DNA of 48,907 bases from Bacteroidetes bacterium UBA6661 (GTDB taxonomy: Bacteria > Bacteroidota > Bacteroidia > AKYH767-A > OLB10): assembly GCA_002455375.1 (NCBI GenBank), contig DKKR01000031.1, positions 7,562 to 56,468 of the forward strand. Direction: 5' to 3'. Positions 18,282 through 27,182 of this stretch are shown in pieces. Position numbers and translations under genes: made by a program. The notes below the pieces were generated by a model. The model had not been told where the DNA came from and made no database searches. It was given only the letters and a program-made list of their open reading frames with translations. Each line of letters starts with the position of its first letter. Position 1 is the stretch's first letter.

Positions 18282-18310
18282 TTGTTAATTTGAAGAAAAC
18301 ACTATATTTG
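18282..18310 (+). promoter_or_regulatory. Promoter of the Tudor/Agenet-like gene
   Basis: TTG at 18282-18284, an 18-bp spacer and TATATTTG at 18303-18310, 16 bp before the ATG at 18327. It is one of the best matches to the Bacteroidota promoter pattern in the window. Confidence 0.6.
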
Positions 18311-18326
18311 AAAAAAAATAAATAGA

Positions 18327-18731
18327 ATGAAAAAACTAATAATCACTTGTTTAGCTTTTATAGGTTTTATAACTTTTACCTATGCACAAAAAGTTAATGA
18401 AAAGGTACAAATTAAATCTAATGGAGCCTGGTATCCCGGCAAAATATTAAAGATTAATGCCGATGATCATACCTATTATGTTTCTTATGATGGTTGGGAT
18501 GAAGGCTGGAATGAATGGGTTCCCATTGATAGGTTAAAGGATTTTGGAAAAGAAGCACCTGCACAGCCATTAACTAAATTCAAAGTGGGTGATAGAGTTG
18601 AAGTAGAATACGGAATGGTTCCTGAACCTGCAACAGTTATTGAGGTTGGAGAAAATAAATATCATATCAAGTATGATAAAACTGTTTTTAAGGATAAATG
18701 GGTGACAGAAAGAGAAATCAAAAAACTTTAG
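18327..18731 (+). CDS. Small exported Tudor/Agenet-like protein
   Basis: A 134-residue protein with a signal peptide (1-20, cleavage after TYA). The mature part contains two similar small beta-barrel blocks. Block one, about 22-62, has VQIKSNGAWYPGKIL and a WDEGWNEWVPIDRL tail. Block two, about 82-134, has VGDRVEVEYGMVPEPATVIEV and WVTEREI. This pattern is that of Tudor, Agenet or chromo-barrel knots known from eukaryotic chromatin proteins. Here an export signal makes a chromatin role impossible, so binding of a periplasmic or extracellular ligand is more likely. It has its own promoter and terminator; no partner is indicated. Confidence 0.75.
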   Translation: MKKLIITCLAFIGFITFTYAQKVNEKVQIKSNGAWYPGKILKINADDHTYYVSYDGWDEGWNEWVPIDRLKDFGKEAPAQPLTKFKVGDRVEVEYGMVPEPATVIEVGENKYHIKYDKTVFKDKWVTEREIKKL

Positions 18732-18751
18732 AAAACATATAATATTTTGAC

Positions 18752-18782
18752 AGGGCGATTTTTAAATAGGTCGCCCTTTTTT
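18752..18782 (+). terminator. Rho-independent terminator after the Tudor-like gene
   Basis: AGGGCGA (18752-18758) pairs with TCGCCCT (18771-18777) across a 12-base loop and is followed by a T-run to 18782. It lies just 12 bp before the next gene's ATG, so that gene needs either read-through or a promoter inside this hairpin region. Confidence 0.75.
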
Positions 18783-18793
18783 ATTTTTGACAC

Positions 18794-19990
18794 ATGATTA
18801 AGGAAATTAGAGATAAATATTTAAGAGAATTTAAAGAAGAAACGTACTCAGATTTTTTAGCATATTTTGATAATCTATATAATAGAATAGTAGAATTCCG
18901 AATTGCAGAGTCGCCCGTATTTATTCCAAAAAAATTAAAGGATTTACTCATTGAAGCCGGTAATGATATATTAACACAATCATTGGCTAAAGATTATCTT
19001 ATAAAAAGTGAACAGGCAATTCCTTATGGATTAAAAGTTCCGAATGAACATAATCACCCGCATTTTATTGCAATAGATTTTGCCATCTGCAAAGATGATA
19101 GTGGAAGTTATTTACCACAATTAATAGAATTGCAAGGATTTGCTTCTCTTTTTTTCTGGCAGGATTTGTTGCCGCGAACCTATGAGAAATATTTTCAAAT
19201 ACCGGATGGATTCAGCCATTTTTTTAATGGATGGAATACAGAGAAGCTTCGCGCACTGATGCGAAAAGTTGTACTAGGGAATCATAAACCGGAGAATGTA
19301 GTCTTGCTTGAAATAGAACCCGAAAAGCAAAAAACATGGATAGACTTTTGGGAAACAAAAACACATACGGGAGTAGAACCGGTTTGTATATCGAAAGTAA
19401 TAAAAGAGGGAAGAAAATTATTTTATGAATTGAATGGTGTAAAAACTCCTATTTACAGAATTTATAACCGGGTTATTTTTGATGAGTTGCTGCAGCGAAA
19501 AGATCTGATTAAAGACTTTAATCTGACCGACAATGTTGATGTGGAATGGGCAGGTCATCCAAACTGGTTTTTCAGAATCAGTAAGTACACCATGCCTTTT
19601 ATAAAGAGCAGATTTGCTTCGGAATGTTATTTCTTAAGTGATGTTGACATATCAAAAATAGATCTCACTGATTTTGTGTTGAAGCCATTGTTTTCTTTTG
19701 CCGGCAGTGGCGTGCTGATAGAAGTAACTACTTCTGACATTATGAATATTCCTGCCGAAAAAAGAAATGAATATTTGCTTCAGCGCAAGGTTAATTATGT
19801 GCCCTGCATGGAAACACCTGATGGTGCTGCAAAAGTTGAAGTTCGTTTACTCTATATCTGGGATGATGCTGAAACTAAACCGCAGTTGGTGCTGAATCTT
19901 ACACGATTAAGTAAGGGTGCAATGATTGGCGTAAGTCACAATAAGAATAAAACCTGGGTAGGAGGAAGCAGCTCACTGATGGAAATTTAA
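18794..19990 (+). CDS. Unrecognised protein, ATP-grasp-like C-terminal half
   Basis: A 398-residue protein that I cannot place in a named family. The N-terminal half contains YLPQLIELQGFASLFFW (about 106-122). The C-terminal half reads like an ATP-grasp fold: FVLKPLFSFAGSGVLIEVT (294-312, a lysine plus glycine-rich loop), LLQRKVNYVP (328-337, hinge-like), VEVRLLYIWD (348-357, acidic metal-ligand strand) and LNLTRLSKGAMIGVSHN (367-383, Asn/Arg-containing final motif). This order recalls glutathionylspermidine-synthase-like and other carboxylate-amine ligases. The function is therefore inferred to be an ATP-dependent ligation. No signal peptide. Its end overlaps the convergent TamB gene by four bases, and no pathway neighbours are present. 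Confidence 0.7.
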   Translation: MIKEIRDKYLREFKEETYSDFLAYFDNLYNRIVEFRIAESPVFIPKKLKDLLIEAGNDILTQSLAKDYLIKSEQAIPYGLKVPNEHNHPHFIAIDFAICKDDSGSYLPQLIELQGFASLFFWQDLLPRTYEKYFQIPDGFSHFFNGWNTEKLRALMRKVVLGNHKPENVVLLEIEPEKQKTWIDFWETKTHTGVEPVCISKVIKEGRKLFYELNGVKTPIYRIYNRVIFDELLQRKDLIKDFNLTDNVDVEWAGHPNWFFRISKYTMPFIKSRFASECYFLSDVDISKIDLTDFVLKPLFSFAGSGVLIEVTTSDIMNIPAEKRNEYLLQRKVNYVPCMETPDGAAKVEVRLLYIWDDAETKPQLVLNLTRLSKGAMIGVSHNKNKTWVGGSSSLMEI

Positions 19991-22900
19991 TTTGGAGATG
20001 TAGTTTTCTTTCTTTTTCTGAACGACTCAACTAAATCTGAGACCGTATTAAATTCTTTTCTGTAAAAAACACCAATACCCTGAGTGTATTGTGAGTTAAG
20101 GTTGTTGATGAGATTGTTTGTGTTGGTTTTATTAAAAGCTTTTGCACGAAGGTTTCCATCCTTGCTGATTTTAAACTCTACCTGAAAGTCGCCAATGATA
20201 CTTGAAGTCTGATTGCTGTTGTTGGCAACACCAACGTTACTTTCTACGGCAACTCTGTTTCTGAACAATTCAGTTGCAATTGAAACATCAAACTCATCTC
20301 TGTTGAGTGCATCACCCGGACGATAGTTAACACCAATATTAAATTTATCGCTTAACTGCGATGCCCAGTTTGATAGCTGCTGCGATACAAATTCACTCAG
20401 ATTCTGACCTACTGCATTGCCGGAGCCACTTTCTTCAGAGGTGTTTTTCCCTTCAGGTGGTGAAAAGCGGTTTAACACGAGCAGACTGAAAACCTGCCTG
20501 TTCATTTCGCGCTCATTACCTAAAATACTACTCAGACTCGTTCGCACTGCAGGTGTGGCATTCGGTACGTTGACATCAAAAACAACGTCAGGGCTCATCA
20601 GATTGTTCTTTAACTGCAGCAATACTTCCACCGGTACTCTACTGCGGTTTGACGAGTCCGGTATCAAATCAAATGTAGAGGCACGGAGGTTGTATTTGGC
20701 ATTGATGTTTATTGTTGCATCATAAGGCGAACCTGCCCATTGAATCTGTCCACTTTGAATTTTAAATCTCTTGTTAACAATATTCTGTAGTGTGAACAAA
20801 TAATCACCTGCAAGAATATTATAGTCACCATACATGGAAAATTCTCCTGCCTGCGAAATCAGCATCCTTAAATTTCCTGAGCCGTTGCCCCGCATCACAT
20901 CACCAACCTTTGAATCAAATATCAATTGAATCTCTGCTTCCGGAGTTGCTTCAAGTTGTAAATCCATTTGTATTCCTGTCAAATCAACTTTGTTTGTTAT
21001 AATAAACTTTTTTGCAGCCGTATCATTCACATTGATAAATGTGATATAATTACTCTGTGTTACTTCTTCAGGGTTTGAAAGAGGAATGAATATCTGTGTA
21101 CCCGATTCAGAACGTGCCACTACATCCAATTTCAACAGGTTTAAAGTGCCGATAATTTTTGCATAACCGGTTGCAAAGGCTTTGCCATAAAACAATTCGT
21201 TTTGAAAAGCATTGGTGTTCAGGCATTGAAGCTTATTTGCATTAACTCTTAGGCTGAAAGTGAAATCACTAAAATGATTATGAAATATTTTTCCGTCAAC
21301 AGAGCCTTTGTGATTCTGATCGTCAGAAATTCCAATATTGTTGAATGCAATATATTTTTCATCAAAAACAATATCCTGCTCCGGCAACACAGAATAACGT
21401 GTGTTGAGATAGTCAATTAAAATAGAAGCGCGCTGCAGTCGGGCTTTGCCGGTTAGATTGGGTGCTTTAGCCAATCCTGTAAGATTTAATTCTCCTGTGG
21501 CAAGTCCTACAATTTTACTTGCAAACCCTTTAAGGTATCTTTCCAAGGGTGTTATGCTAAGTTTGTCAACTTTAATATTAAAACTTAATTCGTCATTTTT
21601 AGGTTTAAAGATATAATCACCTTTTACAACAGCACTGTTTCTGCTGTTTTGTTCAATGGCTCCTTCAATATGTAACTTCTTTTGGTCGGTCAGCCAATCA
21701 AAATTTACGTTGGCATTTCCTAAAGGTTCGTCATTGAATGCAAAGCTGTCAACCCGCATTTCTCCGGTAATTATTGCTTTCTGATAAAGCGAACTGAAGT
21801 TTAATCTTCCACTTGCTGCACCACCGGCTTTTATATCATACACGGCAAGTAAGTCATTCAGAAGCGGAATTTTAAACTTGAACAGATTTAAACTTAATAC
21901 ATCATCACTATTATGACTAACCTTGCCCTGTAGCATGAGCGACTGACTTTTATTGGTAAATAAAACCTTGTCAAAAGCTATAGATGCTGAGTCGAATAAA
22001 ATTTCATTTGAAGGATCAACCTGCCATTGTTCACCTTTAATCTGTATTAAAGATTCAAGTAAATGAAAGCGTGTTGCACCATTTGTGTAAGTCTGCTCTG
22101 TCGCAAGCCTCACTTTTGATGTTGAGAGCGAATCGTTAGCAACAGTAAGTACAATGGATGATTTGCTTTTTTGTGTTTCTGCATCAAGTAAAATATTTTT
22201 CAGAATTAAGCTGTCAGAAATTTTTACCTGAGTGGCAGATAAGTCAATATTCAATAAACTGTTCTTATTGTTTGCTGTGAGTTGAATGTTTTTGTTTTCG
22301 AAATTTTTGTAATTAATCCAAGGTGATGTTGCATCCATTTCAATTTCGCAATGCTGACGGTTCAGTCTTCCTGAAAACACTGTTTGATTGCTTACAGCCA
22401 ATTCCGGAGTAAAGATGTTCAATATAGGATTCACATCTTTAATTTTTCCGCTGAAAGAAAAAACAGTATTCGTCTTTTCCATATCAGGTGAAAGTTTAAG
22501 CATGAATGGTGGCAGATGGCAGTTTAACACATGACCGAATGAATAAACAATTTTTGATAATATGTACTGCCCATTAATGTTTAAGTCCAGTAAATCGGAG
22601 GTGACATTTAGGTTTCTGTTGTTATCTTCCATTCCTGATTTAACCAATATTTTTTCTACAAAAGCAGATTTAAATTCTTCTGAATAACTAATGTTTTTCA
22701 GTTGTAACTTTCCTTCAAACTCATCAAAATTAAATCCGCGCATGTTCAAGTTAGCCTCAGTTGACAGCAGTGCAGAAGTATCGCGTTTAATGAGATTAAG
22801 CTTTGTCAGTGCTGCATTTTTCACTACAGCATTAAAGTCAAACAAAGGTAGTTTCTCTCTGAAATCAATACTTCCTTTAAATGCAACCTGGGCATTTCTG

Positions 22901-24441
22901 TCATTCATGTTTATTGTTCCGTTAAAAAGTTTCCGGGCAACATCGGCATCTAAGCTGATGTTAGAATAATCATAGCCATTTAGGTTGACATGATTTACCA
23001 AACCCGTCAGTCGTGCATTAACTTTCTCAGATGTAAATCCAGTGCCATTGAGTTGTGCATTCAAGCTGATTGTTCCTACAGCATTTCCCAAGCTCCAGAA
23101 TTTACCGATATCAAAATTATCGGCTGTTAGTTTACCGGAATAAGTTGACTCATCAGCTTTGTTCTTAAATTTTAAATTTACATCGGTTGACAGATTGCCA
23201 ATTGCTGTTGTGATATTACCATAAGAAACAAAGTCGTTGTAAAATCCTGTAAAAACACCCCTATAAACAATCTTGCCAAGTTCAGAAATATTATCGGGCA
23301 ATTTTATGTATTGTTGTTCAGTAAACGGATATTGTTTGATGGTTTCAATATCGGCCTTGTTGGTTGAAAGGTGTTTTATATTAAGATTGATAAAAGTAGT
23401 ATTCACATCAGGCAAACCATTAAGGCTGACATCACCTTCAAATCGTGTGTTCTTCCCATATTCAATCTTTAGTTTTTTTGTTTTAAGATTACTGACTGTT
23501 CCTTTTGCAGTACCGCTAAACTCAACAAATTTGTCTAAGCCGAAAAGTTCCTCAGCAAAGTATTGGATATCGTTTGAAGAAATCGTACTTTCATTAAACT
23601 CACCTTTCATTATCACCTTATTGATGTAGTCTTCAAAATCTGTCATGCTATTGTATGACATACTGTATTGCCCGGCATTAATAGAAGAGTAGGGTGTGCG
23701 TATCAGAATTTTATTAAACGACATGCTGTCGTTATAAAATGCTGCATAAGTAGAAAATGAGTTTATTTTAAATCCTGATTTTTCTTTCAGAGATATTCTA
23801 CTGCCATAAAATGAAAATGAGCTGTCCGTTGGCTTGATGTTGTAAAGCGTAGCATTAAAGTCCGACACATCAATATCTTCAAAATCAATGCAAGGTGTTT
23901 TATCATCCCATTTAAAATCGCGATAGGTAAAATGTATATTGCTTAAAATAACTCTGTTTACAGCAAAATAAAATGGTGATGTTGTTGTGTCCTTTGAAGG
24001 TGAACTGAAATAATCCACAATAAAATCGAAGTTCATATCTCGTGTGCTCTTCGACTTTGATAAGGCGATTCGTGCTTTGTCTAACTGCACTTCATCAAGT
24101 ATTAGTTTTTTATTTTGGATAAATAATGATTGAAAAGCAACTGTCGCTGTAAGGTGTTTGGCATACAACAGCGTATCCTGTTGCTTGTCGGCAATAAATA
24201 CATCATCAAGGTAAACACTTTTAATCAACACAAACCTTACTCCGCCAATATGTACTGTTGTATTTAATTCGGATGACAAATAACCGGTAACACGATCAAC
24301 TACCCAACTTTGAACTTTTTGAAATCTCAAGCTGACAGAAAATAAAAAAAGCAGCAGCAGTAATGCGCCTATTGTAATTAGTAATATTTTAAAAAACTTC
24401 CTGATACCCTGTCGTTTTGAAGCGGATAAAAATAGCGTAAT
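19987..24441 (-). CDS. tamB: TamB-like translocation and assembly protein
   Basis: A giant envelope protein of about 1447-1484 residues. Most of it is a long series of beta-strand repeats of the AsmA/TamB type, which form a periplasmic hydrophobic groove, and the final ~400 residues match the DUF490/TamB domain (RMLISQAGEFSMYG near the start, a beta-barrel-like end with FNIGVNYRPG). TamB-type proteins bridge the two membranes and aid lipid transport or outer-membrane protein assembly. The first common start codon in frame is TTG at 24328-24330, but this would remove the membrane anchor. The frame stays open 37 codons further, to a stop at 24445-24447, and encodes KRQGIRKFF followed by a Leu-rich helix, exactly the N-terminus expected. 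No ATG, GTG or TTG lies there, so I place the start at ATT 24439-24441 with caution. Confidence 0.88.
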   Translation of the reverse strand: MTLFLSASKRQGIRKFFKILLITIGALLLLLFLFSVSLRFQKVQSWVVDRVTGYLSSELNTTVHIGGVRFVLIKSVYLDDVFIADKQQDTLLYAKHLTATVAFQSLFIQNKKLILDEVQLDKARIALSKSKSTRDMNFDFIVDYFSSPSKDTTTSPFYFAVNRVILSNIHFTYRDFKWDDKTPCIDFEDIDVSDFNATLYNIKPTDSSFSFYGSRISLKEKSGFKINSFSTYAAFYNDSMSFNKILIRTPYSSINAGQYSMSYNSMTDFEDYINKVIMKGEFNESTISSNDIQYFAEELFGLDKFVEFSGTAKGTVSNLKTKKLKIEYGKNTRFEGDVSLNGLPDVNTTFINLNIKHLSTNKADIETIKQYPFTEQQYIKLPDNISELGKIVYRGVFTGFYNDFVSYGNITTAIGNLSTDVNLKFKNKADESTYSGKLTADNFDIGKFWSLGNAVGTISLNAQLNGTGFTSEKVNARLTGLVNHVNLNGYDYSNISLDADVARKLFNGTINMNDRNAQVAFKGSIDFREKLPLFDFNAVVKNAALTKLNLIKRDTSALLSTEANLNMRGFNFDEFEGKLQLKNISYSEEFKSAFVEKILVKSGMEDNNRNLNVTSDLLDLNINGQYILSKIVYSFGHVLNCHLPPFMLKLSPDMEKTNTVFSFSGKIKDVNPILNIFTPELAVSNQTVFSGRLNRQHCEIEMDATSPWINYKNFENKNIQLTANNKNSLLNIDLSATQVKISDSLILKNILLDAETQKSKSSIVLTVANDSLSTSKVRLATEQTYTNGATRFHLLESLIQIKGEQWQVDPSNEILFDSASIAFDKVLFTNKSQSLMLQGKVSHNSDDVLSLNLFKFKIPLLNDLLAVYDIKAGGAASGRLNFSSLYQKAIITGEMRVDSFAFNDEPLGNANVNFDWLTDQKKLHIEGAIEQNSRNSAVVKGDYIFKPKNDELSFNIKVDKLSITPLERYLKGFASKIVGLATGELNLTGLAKAPNLTGKARLQRASILIDYLNTRYSVLPEQDIVFDEKYIAFNNIGISDDQNHKGSVDGKIFHNHFSDFTFSLRVNANKLQCLNTNAFQNELFYGKAFATGYAKIIGTLNLLKLDVVARSESGTQIFIPLSNPEEVTQSNYITFINVNDTAAKKFIITNKVDLTGIQMDLQLEATPEAEIQLIFDSKVGDVMRGNGSGNLRMLISQAGEFSMYGDYNILAGDYLFTLQNIVNKRFKIQSGQIQWAGSPYDATININAKYNLRASTFDLIPDSSNRSRVPVEVLLQLKNNLMSPDVVFDVNVPNATPAVRTSLSSILGNEREMNRQVFSLLVLNRFSPPEGKNTSEESGSGNAVGQNLSEFVSQQLSNWASQLSDKFNIGVNYRPGDALNRDEFDVSIATELFRNRVAVESNVGVANNSNQTSSIIGDFQVEFKISKDGNLRAKAFNKTNTNNLINNLNSQYTQGIGVFYRKEFNTVSDLVESFRKRKKTTSPN

Positions 24442-24572
24442 TATTTAAGTGTTATTACTCTTGCTGCCCTAAAAATAATACCACATCCATGTTAGTTTAC
24501 CTTAAATTCATTGCATCATGATAGTTTATGTAATGTGTTTTGAAGCCTGTCTGATAAACTGATATTTCCTCT

Positions 24573-24580
24573 TAACTTTG
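24573..24580 (+). promoter_or_regulatory. -7 box upstream of tsaD
   Basis: TAACTTTG fits TAnnTTTG, with an expected transcription start near 24587. That places the GTG at 24595 very near the RNA 5' end and favours the ATG at 24607 or 24616. Confidence 0.5.
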
Positions 24581-24615
24581 TGCTCTGATGTATAGTGAAA
24601 AAGGCGATGACGTTA

Positions 24616-25644
24616 ATGGATAAAAAAGACATTGTCATACTTGGTATTGAATCATCTTGCGATGAAACCTCTGCTGCCGTAAGTCGGAATACCTATATTT
24701 TGTCAAATGTCATTGCCAACCAAACCGTACATCAAAAATATGGCGGTGTGGTTCCTGAATTAGCCAGCAGGGCACATCAGTCAAACATTGTTCCCGTGGT
24801 GGAGCAGGCCTTGCAAGAAGCAGCCATTCATCTTAATGATGTTGATGCCATTGCCTTTACCCGTGGACCCGGACTCATTGGCTCACTCATGGTAGGCGTT
24901 TCATTTGCCAAGTCTTTAGGTGCTGCATTAAACAAACCACTCATTGAAGTCAACCACATGCAGGCACACGTGCTAGCTAATTTTTTAAGCATAGAAGGGC
25001 AGATTGGCAGAACTCCATCATTTCCATTTTTATGTTTAACCGTTTCGGGTGGACACACACAAATTGTCAAAGTAACTTCATCGCATCAAATGGAAATTAT
25101 CGGGCAGACGCTTGATGATGCTGCCGGTGAAGCATTTGATAAAATTGCCAAAGTATTAGAGTTGCCTTATCCCGGTGGGCCACTCATTGATAAATATGCA
25201 CTGAGCGGCAATCCAAAAGCATTTCACTTTCCTGTAGCAAACCTGCCGGGGCTCAATTATTCCTTTAGTGGTCTGAAAACTTCTGTCTTGTATTTTTTAA
25301 AGAAGCAACTTGTGCAGAATCCTGCTTTTATTACACAAAACAGAGATGACCTATGTGCTTCCGTGCAATATACCATTGTAAAGACACTTCTGCTTAAATT
25401 AAAGAAAGCAGCCATAGAAACAGGTATCAACAATATTGCCATTGCCGGTGGCGTGTCGGCAAACAGTGGGCTACGAAAAGCAATTACAGAAGAGGCCGTT
25501 AAAAGTAATTGGCAGGTGCATATCCCGCCACTTTCGCTGTGTACCGATAATGGTGGCATGATTTGTCTTGCAGCATATTTCAAATATCTGGCTGCTGATT
25601 TTTCAACACTTGATGTGGCTCCAAGTGCCCGTTTCGGGTTCTGA
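24616..25644 (+). CDS. tsaD: tRNA t6A threonylcarbamoyltransferase TsaD
   Basis: A 342-residue TsaD (Gcp/Kae1/YgjD) protein, the catalytic subunit that moves the threonylcarbamoyl group onto A37 of ANN-decoding tRNAs. Seen here: the N-terminal ILGIESSCDET of the ASKHA fold, metal-binding HMQAH with His114 and His118, VSGGHTQIV, FDKIAKVL, GLNYSFSGLKT, GGVSANSGLR and the C-terminal CTDNGGMI. Length is typical (about 335-345). GTG at 24595 and ATG at 24607 are alternative starts adding 7 or 3 residues; ATG 24616 gives the usual beginning, with the LGIESSCD core nine residues in. TsaB and TsaE are not in this window. Confidence 0.95.
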   Translation: MDKKDIVILGIESSCDETSAAVSRNTYILSNVIANQTVHQKYGGVVPELASRAHQSNIVPVVEQALQEAAIHLNDVDAIAFTRGPGLIGSLMVGVSFAKSLGAALNKPLIEVNHMQAHVLANFLSIEGQIGRTPSFPFLCLTVSGGHTQIVKVTSSHQMEIIGQTLDDAAGEAFDKIAKVLELPYPGGPLIDKYALSGNPKAFHFPVANLPGLNYSFSGLKTSVLYFLKKQLVQNPAFITQNRDDLCASVQYTIVKTLLLKLKKAAIETGINNIAIAGGVSANSGLRKAITEEAVKSNWQVHIPPLSLCTDNGGMICLAAYFKYLAADFSTLDVAPSARFGF

Positions 25645-25719
25645 TTTTATGCCTTTTTGTTGACAATGAACCTGTTCAAAACCTTGACACACATGGCTTT
25701 TTTACTTTAAAATACGTAT

Positions 25720-25727
25720 TACCTTTG
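25720..25727 (+). promoter_or_regulatory. -7 box upstream of the coiled-coil protein gene
   Basis: TACCTTTG matches TAnnTTTG, 25 bp before the ATG at 25753. No -33 box at the usual distance could be identified. Confidence 0.45.
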
Positions 25728-25752
25728 TTTTTTAATCTATAAAAAAATAATC

Positions 25753-26637
25753 ATGGAAAACCAGAGTAAAGGGAATAATCGTATTTGGATTGTTTTATTT
25801 GCTGCTTCGGCATTGTTTAACGTATATCAATGGCGCAATCATACATCTACCACAGAGGTATTTGAGGTTACTAAAGACAGCCTCATTACAGCACGTGTTG
25901 ATGTAGAAAAAGAATTGGGTGCCACCATCGAAGAGCTAAACAAATACAAAGGTATTAATGACAATTTAGACAGTCTATTAACTGAGGCCAATCATAAAAT
26001 TGATGAACAGAAAGAACGTATTCAGAAATTAATTAGAAGCGAAGGCAACAGTGCTGCATTAAATAAAAAGCTGATGGCAGAATTGGAGTCACTCAAAAAA
26101 CTGCGTGATGAATATTTGGATAAGATTGATACCTTGATGGTGGAAAATCAAAAGCTCAAGGATGATAATGCACAATTATCAGGTACTGTGGAAACACTTT
26201 CTAAAAATTTAGAAACAACAGTGAACACTGCATCGGTTTTAAAGTCCGAATATTTCAAAGTTTCTACTTTCAAGAAAAAAGGCAATGGTAAATTTGTGTC
26301 CACAGCGTTATCAAAACGCACCAATAAAATGGATGTATGTTTTTCTGTTCTTGAAAATAAAATTGCCAAGGCAGGAGAAAAAAATGTTTATCTGAGAATC
26401 ATTGAGCCGGGTGGTAAGGTTATGGGTAACCGCTCTGCCGGATCAGCATCGTTTAAGATGGCTAGTGGCGAAGAGTTAATGTGTACAGTTGTTTCATCCC
26501 TCCGCTACGAAAATGCCACAGTTGACAATTGCCTGAGTTATGAGGAGAACGATAGAATATTTACACCCGGTACCTATCTGATTGAAGTGTATATTGATGG
26601 CAACCTCAGTGGTGCTTCTTCCTATGTTTTAAGATAA
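25753..26637 (+). CDS. Membrane-anchored coiled-coil protein
   Basis: A 294-residue protein not assigned to a named family. It has one N-terminal transmembrane helix (about 9-26, IWIVLFAASALFNVY) and no cleavable signal peptide. A long coiled coil follows at about 40-160, rich in Glu, Lys and Leu heptads. The C-terminal 130 residues are predicted beta-rich (YFKVSTFKKKGNGKF, MDVCFSVLENKIA, TPGTYLIEVYIDG). The layout is a periplasmic stalk with a terminal sandwich domain. I know similar layouts in Bacteroidota proteins of unknown role. A TACCTTTG -7 box precedes it, and it ends 17 bp from the convergent GNAT gene. Confidence 0.8.
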   Translation: MENQSKGNNRIWIVLFAASALFNVYQWRNHTSTTEVFEVTKDSLITARVDVEKELGATIEELNKYKGINDNLDSLLTEANHKIDEQKERIQKLIRSEGNSAALNKKLMAELESLKKLRDEYLDKIDTLMVENQKLKDDNAQLSGTVETLSKNLETTVNTASVLKSEYFKVSTFKKKGNGKFVSTALSKRTNKMDVCFSVLENKIAKAGEKNVYLRIIEPGGKVMGNRSAGSASFKMASGEELMCTVVSSLRYENATVDNCLSYEENDRIFTPGTYLIEVYIDGNLSGASSYVLR

Positions 26638-26654
26638 GGTTTTAGCATCCGACC

Positions 26655-27176
26655 TCAGGTTTTTGGATGATTATGACTTTTTCGGATTGCATAAATTAGC
26701 TCATCTTCATAACGATTATTTTTAAAAATAATCTTTTCAAGGCGGGCTTCCAGAATAAAGCCTGTTTTTTCCAGGACTCGTTGTGATGCTTTATTGCTTC
26801 CAAAAGGGCGTGCAAAAATTCTATCTATTTCGAAATTGCTAAAGCCATATTCAACAATCTTTTTAATAGCAATGGAAACAAATCCTTTGCCCCAATATTT
26901 TTCTGCAAGCCAATATCCAAGTTCTGCATTTTTTAGAAAAATATCAGTCTGAGGATGCAGTCCAATAGCACCTATTGCCTCACCATCTAAATCTATTGCA
27001 AAAACCTGAGCAGGTTTTAAACCGTTAACCCGTCTGATAAATTCCAATGCATGCGCTTTTGTATAAGGAAAGGGAAACTGATTGGTCATGTTATTAGCAA
27101 TTGCATTGTTATTGGCATGCAAAGCAAATAATTCTGCATCTTCAATTTGCAAACTACGCAATGCAATTTCTGCCAT
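26655..27176 (-). CDS. GNAT family N-acetyltransferase
   Basis: A 173-residue acetyltransferase of the RimJ/RimL-like GNAT subgroup. Signature segments: AIGLHPQ in beta-strand 4, ELGYWLAEKYWGKGFVS (acetyl-CoA pyrophosphate loop region) and NKASQRVLEKTGF near the end. Such enzymes acetylate protein N-termini, antibiotics or small amines; the substrate is not deducible. The ATG at 27174-27176 is chosen. Two TTG codons directly upstream would extend it by two residues and bring it to the stop of the preceding PKD protein gene, whose transcript it probably shares. Confidence 0.88.
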   Translation of the reverse strand: MAEIALRSLQIEDAELFALHANNNAIANNMTNQFPFPYTKAHALEFIRRVNGLKPAQVFAIDLDGEAIGAIGLHPQTDIFLKNAELGYWLAEKYWGKGFVSIAIKKIVEYGFSNFEIDRIFARPFGSNKASQRVLEKTGFILEARLEKIIFKNNRYEDELIYAIRKSHNHPKT

Positions 27177-27182
27177 CAACAA

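Noticed and set aside
24595..24615. GTG start for tsaD
   Set aside because: It lies about 8 bases from the predicted RNA start and adds residues not seen in TsaD; two ATG codons follow.
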